Assembly (NCBI RefSeq): GCF_023973825.1
Contig: NC_090116.1
Location: forward strand, 1,110,779 to 1,174,778
From: Plasmodium brasilianum
Lineage: Eukaryota; Apicomplexa; Aconoidasida; Haemosporida; Plasmodiidae
Length of the DNA stretch: 64,000 nt
Reading direction: 5' to 3'
The number at the start of each line of letters is the position of its first letter. Position 1 is the first letter of the stretch. The notes beneath the pieces are model-generated. The model saw only the letters and a program-made list of their open reading frames with translations, was not told where the DNA came from and did not search any database. Both the position numbers and the translations under genes were made by a program. Below are positions 21,731-32,374 of this stretch, in pieces.

Positions 21731-24544
21731 CATATTCTTCCTCGTCCTCCTCATTAGACGACTGGCTACCAACAGATGTGTCCATTTTGGAATTTCCATT
21801 GTTCACCCTTCTGTATTCACCTAAATAATCGCACGTCTCGATGGAGGAATCGGTTAAATATAACGAAGGAGCAGCTTCTGTATGCTGTTCTTGCTCCATT
21901 TGATGTTCATTTTCAAGAATAAATTTCGAATGCAACAAACAGCTAGTTAGTACATGCCCAACATGTACCCGTTTAATAATTTCTCCTTTTTCTATATTTA
22001 ATATGCTTATAAATCTGTCGTAACTTGCTGAGCAAAGTAAGTTTTTTCCCTTATGTAAACTTAAAGACGATATGGCTCCATTATGAATTTTAAATTTTTT
22101 AATAAATGTAATTAAAAATTGATCGAAATTATCTTTAGCCCACATAACAGGTAAATCATTTCTCATGTGAGTTTTATTATTTTTTTGATATTCTTTGTAA
22201 AATTTGTATAATTGTTCTTTATTTTTTATTAAATAATCATCCTTTTTTTTTTCCCAGTCCCCCTCTTTTTCATACGCAACGTTTTCATGTGAGCACTTTT
22301 TCATATAAATATAATTTAATAATTTATCTCCAGTTAAAATTTCAAATTTGTATACATTGCCATAATTATCTGAAACAAACATATTCTGACTGTCTCTATA
22401 AGCAAATTTTTTTATTAGATAATTTTTACAGTTCTCTTCTTTTTTAATATGAAGGGGAGTAAGAAGTCGATTTGGAAGGTTTTCCTTGGGGTCAATGTTT
22501 AAAAGTGTTGTGTCCGTTTTTCTTCTTTTTGCATTTCGTAAGGTTGTATCTACCTGTGCGTTCACCTCTGCTTCTGCTGTTACTGTTCCTACTGCTGGTT
22601 CTTCTTTTGGTAGTGGTTCTTTCCCTTTTCGAATGTTGTCAAAAATTTTCATGTTCCTTGACTGTAACTCCTGTATGTTAAATTTAGCGAATATCTGTCC
22701 TTCCGCAGAACTGGGGAAATGCTCTACGTTATGTACTTCATTTATTATTGAAGAGTTTTTCGTTTCTTCTTGTATGAGATTTGTAGTTTGTCCGTTTGCT
22801 ACTATTGTGTTATCATCTTGATTTTTTTTGTTAACATTAGTAGTAACGTGTACACCCATGGTACTGTTATACTGTTCTTCTGTATATATATGAGGGTTAT
22901 TACATATGGATGTGAAAACAAGATCACTCTCCGAATAATTATGATCAAAATAGTTGAATTTACTTTTGCTAACATTTTTAGTCTTATAATGATCATAAAT
23001 ATAAACAGGTTTATTTTGGCATCTCATATCATAAAGTATAATTTTTTGATCATATGTTGCAGCTGCTAATACATTAACATTTATATCATTGAGAAAATTT
23101 ATAGATTTTATAAGTGTTTCACAATTTATATTTAATAAACTTATTCCTAAATTTCTAGATTTCCATAAATAAGTACCAGAAAATAAATCAAATACCTTTA
23201 AGCAATTTTTATAACCACCGATAGCTAGTCGATTTGTTAATAATTCATTAACACAAGATGCATCAACTGGATTACTTAAAATATAAGATTGTATTATGTT
23301 TTCTTTTGATATCATATTATTATAATGATATTCTTTACATATATCTTCAATGTTAATATTTGCATACTCATTTTTTCTAATAATTATATTTGTACTATCC
23401 TTTTCGTCAATTTGTTTAAATTGAATATTGTCCAGTATATCATTCTTATAATTTTTCAAGTAAACTTGAATTCTTTTGTCCTTATCATTTTGGTATTTTA
23501 TTTCGTCTTTATTATTTAAAAGATATTTAAACTTATCGCCATTTCCCCATTTCAACACATTTACATGTCCGCTATTACTTACTGTAACTAAAAGTCTATC
23601 ATTTAATAGATAGTCTTTATATATACCATTTTTTATTATTTTGGCACACGTATATAAAGGCATAATATTTGAGTAATTTTTGTACTTTTCTTTGTCTTTA
23701 TTAAATAAATCATCATATATTATACTATGATGATGGTTCAGCATCCTTGTATAAATACAGTTATTACAGCTTAAAAATGATAAGGAGCACGTATCACTAA
23801 TATAGGGACTTTCTTCTTTCTCATAAAATTCAAAGCTTTCAACTAGTCCATTCGTTCTACATAGAGTTATTTCTGATTCTTCATATCCTCTGTTGAAAAA
23901 AAAAAACAAAATGTAGGGATAATGGAAAAAGAGCATAAAAATTGGTTTGCATTTTCGTTCTATGCTTTGTTTTAAGAGAGTAAAATGCGTACAAAAATAC
24001 ATAAATATGTGTGTGGATACATATATAAGTAGTAGATCCATGCATAAGTAGTGGATCCATGCATAAGTAGTGGATCCATGCGTAAGTAGTAGGTACATGT
24101 ATAAGTTATACATACAAACATAAGTTGTACATACAAACATAAGTTGTACATTCAGACATAAGTTGTACATACAAACATAAGTTGTACATACAAACATAAG
24201 TTGTACATACAAACATCCGTTGTAGATACATGCATAAGTAGTAGGTATAAGCATAAGTTGTAGATACAAAAATAAATTATAGATACATGCATAAGTGGTA
24301 GATACATGCATAAGTGGTAGATACATGCATAAGTGGTAGATACATGCATAAGTGGTAGATACATACATTTATATTTACATATTTATATAATATACTTTCA
24401 TTACCCATATCCTCCAGACCACGTCATGTTGTTAACTGTTCTACTCAAATGAGGGTGGAGTTCCTGTTGAATAACAGAACTCTTTGTCCTGCATTGTATA
24501 TATTTTAATAAGCCTATTTTATCAGCTGTTATTACTTGCATCAT
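21564..24544 (-). CDS. WDR74: WD40-repeat protein, WDR74/NSA1-like (putative pre-60S ribosome assembly factor), two exons
   Basis: Exon 1 is 24405-24544 (start MMQVITADKIGLLKYIQCRT) and exon 2 is 21564-23889; the GT-AG intron in phase 2 joins as ...TWSGGYG|GYEESEITL. Total 821 residues. Family features seen in order: 'GLLKYIQC' near the start, 'TVNNMTW', 'LAIGGYKNCLKVFDLFSG' and 'LWKSRNLG' followed by 'IKSINFLND', 'NVLAAATYDQKIILYDMR', 'VSDNYGNVYKFEILTGDKLL', 'ISSLSLHKGKNLLCSASYDR' and a final 'VGHVLTSCLL'. These line up with the seven-blade propeller of human WDR74 and yeast Nsa1, nucleolar factors of the pre-60S particle. Plasmodium-type inserts separate the blades and the tail is a Glu/Asp repeat ending at a TAG. 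The tail beyond the stop remains in frame, so truncation is possible. Function is inferred from similarity by eye. Confidence 0.85.
23995..24370 (+). repeat. 19-bp minisatellite family inside the WDR74-like intron
   Basis: Three sub-families of a 19-bp unit follow each other: GTAGTGGATCCATGCATAA, ACATAAGTTGTACATACAA and GTGGTAGATACATGCATAA. All lie in intron 1 (23890-24404). Read in the - frame they give false 'YACIYHLCMYLPLMHV'-type peptide, which should not be added to the protein. Confidence 0.9.
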
Positions 24545-25845
24545 TTCTTATTAATTGTATAATTTAGGTTTTTATTTTTTTGTCGTTTTTTTGTTATATT
24601 TGCTTTTAACTATAAAATTATACTTTAAAACTTAATCATTTTTATAATGAACTTTTTATATTTATAAAGAAAGAAGGGAAATGAAAAAATATATTTATTC
24701 CTAAAAAAAATTTTTCAACTTGTATTTTTTTAAACATTTTATTATTACATATTTAGCACTCAAAATAATAGTTTGTGAAAGTTTAAAATAAATGTGATGG
24801 GTAAAATGAAAATACGTTGCTCCTTTTTTTTTGCTTCTTTTTATGCTCCTTTTTATGGTACTTTTTTTGTATCTTTTTTTATGTTTCTTCATAAATGTTT
24901 ATTTTGTTTTTTTTTGTAAATTACTTTAACATTTTCAAAAAAAAAAGAGAAAAAAATGATCTTTAAACAACAATCAAATGAGCAGACGAACAAGAACGCA
25001 GTAGAAAAAAAAAAAAAAAATATATATATATTATAATAATGTATAATGGAATGACAAAATAAACAAATTATAAAAAAATTGCAATTAAAAGGTTACACAA
25101 GAATTTTAAGAATGTACATGTATAGAAATCATGAGAAAAATTGGAAAAAGTTTTTTCTGCTACCATCTACATTACTGCTTCTGCTTAGTAACTAAACTTT
25201 AGCGATTAACAATTTAAACGATTCCTTTTTTTTTTTTTTTTTTTTATGGCATCCAAACGTATATATATGAGTATATATATATTTGGTGGGTGTAAAAATA
25301 ACAGTTGTACGAAAAAACAACCATGAAGAACTGTTGCACATGTATGAAGATACTTTATCTGGAATGTTTAATTTTTAAATATTCCCTCCTTTTTGTTTTG
25401 TTTTGTTATGTTTTGTGTTGTTTTTTTGTTGTTTTTGCAAAGAATCCTATTTACATATAGTACTAAAATATGAATTAAAATGTGTTCATTTTTGTTTTGA
25501 AGGATTTCTTTTTTATTTTTGGAAAAACTTTTGCTCAAATAATGGGTATAAATACATTCCCATATAATATTTGGTAGAATTATTGACTTTGTTTACTATT
25601 TTATAATATTTTAAATGATGTAAAAGGCGTTGTTTGGTAAACTGTTTTTTTAAATATTTGGGCGTTTTTTCTTTTTTTTTTTTTGTGATTCAAAATATTC
25701 TTTTATTAATATATTGAGCATCCAAAAAGGACTGAGATGCTCGAAGGTATTATTTTGTGTTATTATATAGAGATGTAAAAATTTTACGCTTTGATAAGTT
25801 CATAAATATTTAGTATTATTCGTTATAATAGCTATTTTTTTCCGC

Positions 25846-25876
<31 letters not shown>

Positions 25877-26276
25877 CTTAAAAGACCCATGTATAAAAAG
25901 AAAAAAAAAATTAATATATAAGCGTTAATTACAACAATTTTTTAATGTAAATGTTTGATATCTATATGAATGTATGAATATACATATATTTACATTTCTT
26001 CTTTAAAAAAATAAAATAAAAACTTAAATGTAGTTTATCTTAAATTGCTATAAAATAAAATTGGTTCTTCATGTTATTATGACTTTATGTTAATAAATAT
26101 TGTTTATACAGTAATTTTACAGTTAAGGTATTTAAGATAAAATTTTTTTTTATTTTATAAAATAAGAAAAGTTTTATTTTATTGTATTATTTTATACTTT
26201 ATTATATTTCATCATAATATATTTTATTATATTATACTTAATTTTTAATAAATAATATATTTAGTGTTTTAAAAAT
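24545..26276. promoter_or_regulatory. Upstream region of the WDR74-like gene
   Basis: AT-rich with T and A runs (25224-25245, 25849-25872). It should hold the WDR74-like promoter (read leftward). I see no convincing gene. Confidence 0.45.
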
Positions 26277-26387
26277 ATGAGGAATCCAATTGTTGGGTGT
26301 TTGAATACTTTGTCCAATTTTATATCGGACATTTGTAGCGCCATAGTAAGTTGCGTGGATGGTTCCTTCAGAGCTTTAACATGTTAG
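26277..26387 (+). CDS. Candidate 36-residue Cys/Ser-rich small protein (or first exon)
   Basis: ATG to TAG reads MRNPIVGCLNTLSNFISDIC and then SAIVSCVDGSFRALTC. Its base composition and amphipathic, cysteine-rich pattern contrast sharply with the AT-only flanks. A perfect donor, ATA|GTAAGT, lies at 26344-26349, so the first 23 codons might instead be exon 1 of a spliced gene. The pattern recalls very small palmitoylated membrane peptides of other eukaryotes, but I cannot name a family. There is no signal peptide by eye. Confidence 0.45.
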   Translation: MRNPIVGCLNTLSNFISDICSAIVSCVDGSFRALTC

Positions 26388-27410
26388 TAATAGAAAAAAA
26401 AATGTGTAACAAATGGGAAGAAAGCTTTTTTTTTTTTTTTTTTCTTTATGTTAAATACAATTAATTAATGAATAAGATGATGATAATGTGAAGAAACAGA
26501 AGAATTCCTAATATATGTAACAGTACAAGGATCATACATCATATATTTTAGAAGAGTCTTTTTTATTTTAATTGAGTTTTTTTCTTTTACTGTACTTTTT
26601 TTCATAGTGTGTTCACTATTTTACTTTATTACTATATTTTAATATATAGAATTTTTCATTTATTTCGTTACGTAGATAAGAATTATTGTTGTTATTGTTA
26701 TTTTTTTTCTTTCTGCTTATGTTATTCGAACTTTTTTTTTTTCCCCCTTTGAGTTAAATATTCGTAAACATATATAAAATACTACAACAAAAGTAACTAT
26801 AGGACTGTTAACATTTTAATATTTTTATTGAAGAATTTTTTTTCTTCTTTTTAAAAAAAAGTAACATATAGAAATAATGGAAAAATATTTTTTCACTCTT
26901 CAACATATAACAGTAACATAGGAATTTTAATAGATTTTTATTTTTTTGGAGCACTTCAGTTATTTGAGCATACGAACGTTATATCTTTAGTAACCCCTTT
27001 TTCTGTCTACCTTCCATGCAACCTTTATAAAATTAAAACATAAAATGAATTAAAAAAAAAAAAAAGAAATAAGACAAACAAATGAAATATAAGCACGTGT
27101 ACTTTTTTTTATAAACATATAAAAGAATGTATATATTTTATAAAAAAAAAAAATTTTCTCAAAAAGAAATGTAATAAAATATTTTGTAATATTATGAGGT
27201 TTTAGAAAATGAGGAAAAAGAAAAAAAATAAATAAAACAAAAAAAGTAGTTAATGACGCAATTTTTCCGACAAAAAGGGAATAAATAAAAACATATTTAT
27301 TTGATAATTGTACAGAATATTAATGAACATAAAAAATGTATAAATAAATTAAAATACGTGTACATGTTTGTGTGCAGATACACATTTTTTGGTGTTGAAA
27401 AGGATGTATC
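26388..27410. other. AT-rich intergenic region
   Basis: T run at 26426-26443 and A runs near 27050-27066 and 27140-27153. I see nothing else that can be supported. Confidence 0.5.
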
Positions 27411-28080
27411 ATGCGTATTTGTGGAAAATGTAAACTTTTATTTTTATTCTATATAAAAGAAATAAATTCTTCGTATGGGAAGAATAAAGGTAAGAAAAAG
27501 GTGAATTTGTTTGAGTATTTACACTTGTGTATTTGTACATATATATGTGCGTACTTGTATGTATATATATGTGTACTAGTATGTATATATGTACATATGA
27601 ATCATAGCGCCCTGTTTACGCCGTGGTTTAAAACTTCAATTCGTATGTGTAGATATATAGAGACCTTTCCTTACATCCATGTATCACAGTATAAAATATT
27701 TATTTCTTTTGAAAAAACTTCTTTTTCCATGGAAAATTGTGTTTACATTTGTATGTATACTGCATACATAGGAGTTATAATATAAATTTTTAATTTTTTA
27801 TAATTTAGGTGTAAAAGGAAAGAACTATTTTTCATCAACTAAATATTATGTTGGTATATGTATATTTATATATTTACATTTGAATGCTTGATTTTTTAGT
27901 TAATTTGTTCAACATTGTGTGTATTAACAGTAGTGTTGTTTTGTTGCTGAGATTATTTATTTTTACGCATGTACCAAGAGATATCGCTTTTGCTTTTTTT
28001 TTCATAAAAAATATGTAAATTATTTGTAGGACATTTACTAACTTTGCAAATTTTAGCATATTTTGTTTACATGTTATTGT
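27411..28080 (+). CDS. Possible small spliced gene with hydrophobic N-terminus
   Basis: Candidate exon 1 is 27411-27489 (start MRICGKCKLLFLFYIKEINS, ending AAAG|GTAAGA). Candidate exon 2 is 27809-27853 (acceptor ATTTAG, ending GTTG|GTATAT) giving GVKGKNYFSSTKYYV. A third candidate, from acceptor TTTGTAG before 28030, would add GHLLTLQILAYFVYMLL and stop near 28080. The phases 1 and 1 agree and the result would be a ~60-residue membrane protein. I do not recognise it, and the exons are short enough to arise by chance in this AT-rich sequence. Confidence 0.3.
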
Positions 28081-29516
28081 AGTTATTTAATATGTGTAAT
28101 AGCATCATGGGAAATTGCGATAAAAGATTTAATACTATAGTTCTGTTAAAAATTTTCGCTCCCTAAGTACTTTAGCTATAGGAGGGTAAAATATAAAATG
28201 AATTATTTTTGCGTATTTATTTTTTGACAAATTTTTTATTAATTAAAAAATGTTGTTTATAAGTGTAAAATATAGTATATATCTTCTTGAAGAATTCAGT
28301 ATGTGTGTTACAAAATGTGGAGTGGTAATTTTTCGTTGATCATAGAAGTAAGAAGCAAAAGAAACAACATGAAAAAAAAAAAAGGAAAATTTATAAATAA
28401 AATGAACTGTCATTAAATGAACATTAACGAAAATTCGCAAGTCAAAATAATTATCTAATGGTAGTTTTTAAAAAGAAAAAAATAGGTTTAATTCATTCTT
28501 TTTAATTTTTTCTTTCGTTGTGGGTGAAAATTATATTAAAAAAAAAAAAAAAAATTGGACAAAGTGGATCGTAAGAAATAGGTAATCATTGCGTAATTTA
28601 TATTAATAATAGTGTTGTTAAAAAACATTTTAGATATAGGCTAATTTTTTTTTTTTTTTAAAAGTGCATTATAATTTTTTTTTTTTTTTTTTACAAAGAA
28701 TAAGAATGTATACTTTTCTAATATTTTGGTATATAATATGTTTTAATTTTGCACAAATGTGTAATTTACATAGTATTTATTTTTGGTTAAATAACATATA
28801 ATTGCTTTAATTAGTAAGGACAATAAGAGCTTTTCTGATGATTTTTATGAATTATAATAATATAATTGTACTATTCAAGGAAATAGGTGGGAGAGGGAAA
28901 AGAAAAAAAATGGAAAATTTGGAAAAAATGTATTAAGAGAAAATAATAACTTGAGAAAGCATTTAGAAAGAGCGTTTTTCTTTATCGAGTTTCGAACAAA
29001 ATATTTTAGTGTTCGCTTTTTTAGTACAAAGATTATTTTTATGTATATCGAAAAAAATGTGTGTATCATTTACACATATTTACAACTTTTGCACTTGCAT
29101 AGATATAAATTAGTGTGTGTGAATTTAGGAGCTCTTGATTTCAGAAATAAACATTTAAATATAATAAATAAATTTGCGCATTTAATTTTTTATTTATTTT
29201 CCCCATTTTATAAATGTTGTACATTTGCAACAATTTGGTGCCAAAAAATGAGAAATAGATTAATAAAAAAAAAAAAAAAAAAAAAAAAAAACTAAATACA
29301 TTTACTTATAAATTTATATTTGGGATAAATTAATTCTATGAATATTTTTTGGAAATTATAAGAGAAAAATTATTTTTAGAGCATTCATTTTTTATAAATA
29401 TAAAATTATATATTGGTGTATGTACGAAAAGTCATATGTAAGTGAAAAATCAATTGAGGTATTTTAATTAAATGAACAAGTAAAAAAAAAAAATTGATTT
29501 TATCTCATAATTTTAG
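28081..29516. other. AT-rich region without a supportable gene
   Basis: Long A/T runs (28535-28555, 28672-28692, 29266-29290). The open frame at 28951-29295 ends in a poly-Lys run from an A tract and has no coding character. Confidence 0.5.
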
Positions 29517-29594
29517 AAATTGAATTTTATATCATTTTTTGATATCCATTTAACAAGTGTTGGACACACTGTCCAAGTAATGTTATCTAGAAGA

Positions 29595-30459
29595 ATGAGT
29601 TCAATGAAATATTTTATTTTTTCTTTAATATGGGTAGTGGTATACGTAAGTATGAACGGGAGGACAGATTTTTTCATTTTATTAATTTCATATGTTTATA
29701 TGTACATATATATGTGATTGTGTATTCATATGTATATTTGTATGTGAGCATGTGGTTAGTGCTAATTTATTTATAGTAGTGTGCTGTGCTAAGAAGCGTG
29801 TGTTATTCGTGTAGTTTAGTAAAACAACATTATATGTTTGTGTTTTACATTTATAGAATGAAAGGGCAAAGGACAATTCTTTTCCATTAAATCAAAATAA
29901 GTATAAGAATGAAAGCATATTATTTTTATGAAAACGATACAATGAATACGAATATATATGTTTTCAGCTTATGTCTTAATGAAGTTTTAATGATATGTTC
30001 ATAAAGGAAAAAAAAAAAAAAAAAATTTGCATCTTCATATTAAATATGTGAAAGATCGTATGTTCATCTTTTTATGAATAATTTTTTTTTTTTTTTTTTT
30101 TTTATATAGAAGTTCCAGTGAATTAAACGGACGTATCTTAAGGTAAAAAATGAGCTAAGGCAAGTTTTTTTTTTTTTCTTGCTAATATAAAGATTGAGGA
30201 AGGCCAGTGAATAATAGTTAACATGTATATGTTGAATATTTGTTGTGTTAGGCTACAAAATTATTTTTCATATGTTTCTTTTTACAGACTAGACACACCA
30301 GAACCATGGGGAGATTCTGAAACATACGAAATAAGGACAAGGGATAGGTCAGGTAATTTGATTACTACAGTGTTTAATAGATACGGAGAAGCATTATATT
30401 ATTATACAGATAAAAAGGAGCGAAGAAAGAAAAAATCGAGTAAAGGAATAAATTCATAA
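29595..30459 (+). CDS. Spliced gene of unknown function; last two exons well supported
   Basis: Last exon 30288-30459 (acceptor TTTTTACAG) encodes LDTPEPWGDSETYEIRTRDR, then SGNLITTVFNRYGEALYYYT and a Lys/Arg-rich end. Before it, exon 30110-30142 (SSSELNGRIL) fits in phase 2 on both sides, and exon 29857-29901 ends at a good donor (AA|GTATAAG). Upstream, 29595-29645 encodes a signal-peptide-like MSSMKYFIFSLIWVVVY ending exactly at GTAAGT. However, joining that exon (phase 0) to the next one shifts the frame by one base. The gene may therefore start at ATG 29858 (MKGQRTILFPLNQNK), use another donor, or contain a one-base error in the TTTT run at 29880-29884. Product not recognised; the tail is hydrophilic and basic. 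Confidence 0.5.
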
Positions 30460-32317
30460 TTAAGAAGGAAAACAAAGGAAAGGAAATATTAACTATTTTT
30501 GCGAAGAATGATTATTTTGTAGATCCATTACTTTAGAGTCATTTAATTATATGTTTTTGAAAGATTTTATTGTTTTTGTTCATTTTTCTTTATTGCCAAA
30601 TGAACATACCCCTTCGATGAGGGTCCTTAATTATGTATGATATATGTGTATATATAAGCGTGTAAATTAAAGATGGAATAGCGTATGAATGCATAAATGG
30701 AATGGCGTATGAATACATGACTGGAATGGCGTATGAATACATGACTGGAATGGCGTATGAATACATGACTGGAATAGCGTATGAATACATGACTGGAATA
30801 GCGTATGTATACATGAATCTAATGGCGTATGAATATATTGATGAAATTTCGTATGAATAAGTATGTGTACATTAATAAGAATATATTTTTCGAGTGATAC
30901 CCCTGAAGAGCAATTATTAAGATGCTCATAATATGATGTACGTGGGAAAAAATTTTGACAATTTTTTTTTTTTTTTTAAATACTGAAAAATGTTAATAAT
31001 AATATAAGAACAGTACAAATATAAATTATTTTTAATAAAAGAGCTATGATAAAATTATTGTAAGCGTTATTTATTTTTCTGCAACAATAAAAATAACAGT
31101 ATTATACGTATCTGAAATATGTCTTGATGAACTTTCTTTTATTTAATTTTAAAGGATTTGATATATTTGTTACATATTTAAGTGCATATATATTTGTATA
31201 TTTATACATATATGTGAATGTATTTTTGTATGTACTACATACAAATGTGTTTTAAAGAAAAATGGCTAATTTTGATATACTATATTATAATATATAATAT
31301 AATTTAATATAATCACGGCGTCGAGGTGTACATAATAAAATAGAAGCATTTAAAACGCAATAACCAATGTATGAAATAAAGGTATGTACAATGATAATTT
31401 TTGTCTTTAATGCAAGTAAAACAAATTATGCACTAATATTATTTAGGAGATGTGATGGTTAAAGATTTGAGTTTATACGATAACATTTTTTCTATTAAAG
31501 AATAGCATAAAAGTACAATATTTATGAAAAGTATATAATTTTATTAGTGAATTTATGTATTATTTGCGCTATGGAATTTGTAAATGTATGTATATACAGA
31601 TATATATGTATGCACTGCCTCCAAATCATGCATATAGCACTTTCAGCAGGAGCTAAAAAAAATGGTACATTTCAAAATAAAAAATTTCTACATGTTATAT
31701 AATTGTTTATTTTTGTTTTTTTATTAAAATATAGCATCCATATCATATATGTATAAATTATAAATAGCGTATATTTGTCCTGGAAGTTACGCTAGAAAAA
31801 AAAAAAAAAAGTTTAGTAATATAACAAAATTACAGATAATTTAAATAAATAGTTATCAAGCAACATAAATGTATATATTAATATATATAAAAATAAAAAA
31901 AAAATGTATAAATATATAGGTTATTAAAAAAAAAAAATTAGCTAATATTTATAGTTAGTAATAAAAAAAAAATTTTTATCTTAAATATTTTTATATAATA
32001 CAGTTGATACACTTCAATCGTATTATATACAGCAGTAAACATTATTATATATATATACGTAATATATATGTGCACCTAATTCGGAAGTGCTCAATATGAA
32101 ATATATTTCTATTATGCATGCGAATAGCTATTTTTAAATATATTAATTGGTTTTTAACTATTAATGATTATATGCATACTACATAAAGCACATCCATAAA
32201 TGTTCGCGTAGTATGTATATAGTGAACAAACTTTTGACAGTATTTTTAGCAATACAAAAATTTTTATTGATTTACATAAATAGGCATAAAAAAAAACATA
32301 ATAGAAATAAACATATA
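30460..32317. other. Intergenic AT-rich region
   Basis: Contains a 24-bp minisatellite (30680-30850). No gene seen. From about 31 kb rightward, G+C falls further. Confidence 0.5.
30680..30850 (+). repeat. 24-bp minisatellite (AATGGCGTATGAATACATGACTGG)
   Basis: Six to seven copies with point variants (GGAATAGCG for GGAATGGCG). It lies in the 3' flank of the preceding spliced gene and gives a false reverse-strand frame rich in Met/Tyr/Ser/Ala/Ile/Pro. Confidence 0.9.
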
Positions 32318-32374
32318 ACGTTGGGGATTTTTGATCCCGCAGGTAATCTGGGCGTAACTAGTTTATTTTTTTTT
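32318..32374 (+). ncRNA. Candidate small structured RNA with T-run terminator
   Basis: In a stretch of nearly pure A/T stands a short G/C-bearing island: a perfect hairpin GGGAT-TTTTG-ATCCC (32324-32338), then AGGTAATCTGGGCGTAACTAG, then a run of nine T at 32366-32374 that would suit Pol III termination. It could instead be a stray exon, since CCCGCAG|GTAATC resembles a donor. No family recognised. Confidence 0.25.

Noticed and set aside
23890..24404. N-terminal extension of the WDR74-like protein rich in Tyr/Leu/His
   Set aside because: It is the 19-bp minisatellite in intron 1; a better first exon at 24405-24544 matches the WDR74 N-terminus and splices in frame.
25246..25326. 26-codon frame starting MASKRIYMSIYIFGG
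   Set aside because: Short, dominated by ATATAT-derived Ile/Tyr, with no splice partner.
28951..29295. 114-codon forward frame ending in poly-Lys
   Set aside because: Composition is that of AT-rich noncoding sequence, and the Lys run comes from an A tract. No homology pattern.
30590..30814. Reverse frame with repeated YSYAIPVM
   Set aside because: Translation of a 24-bp minisatellite.
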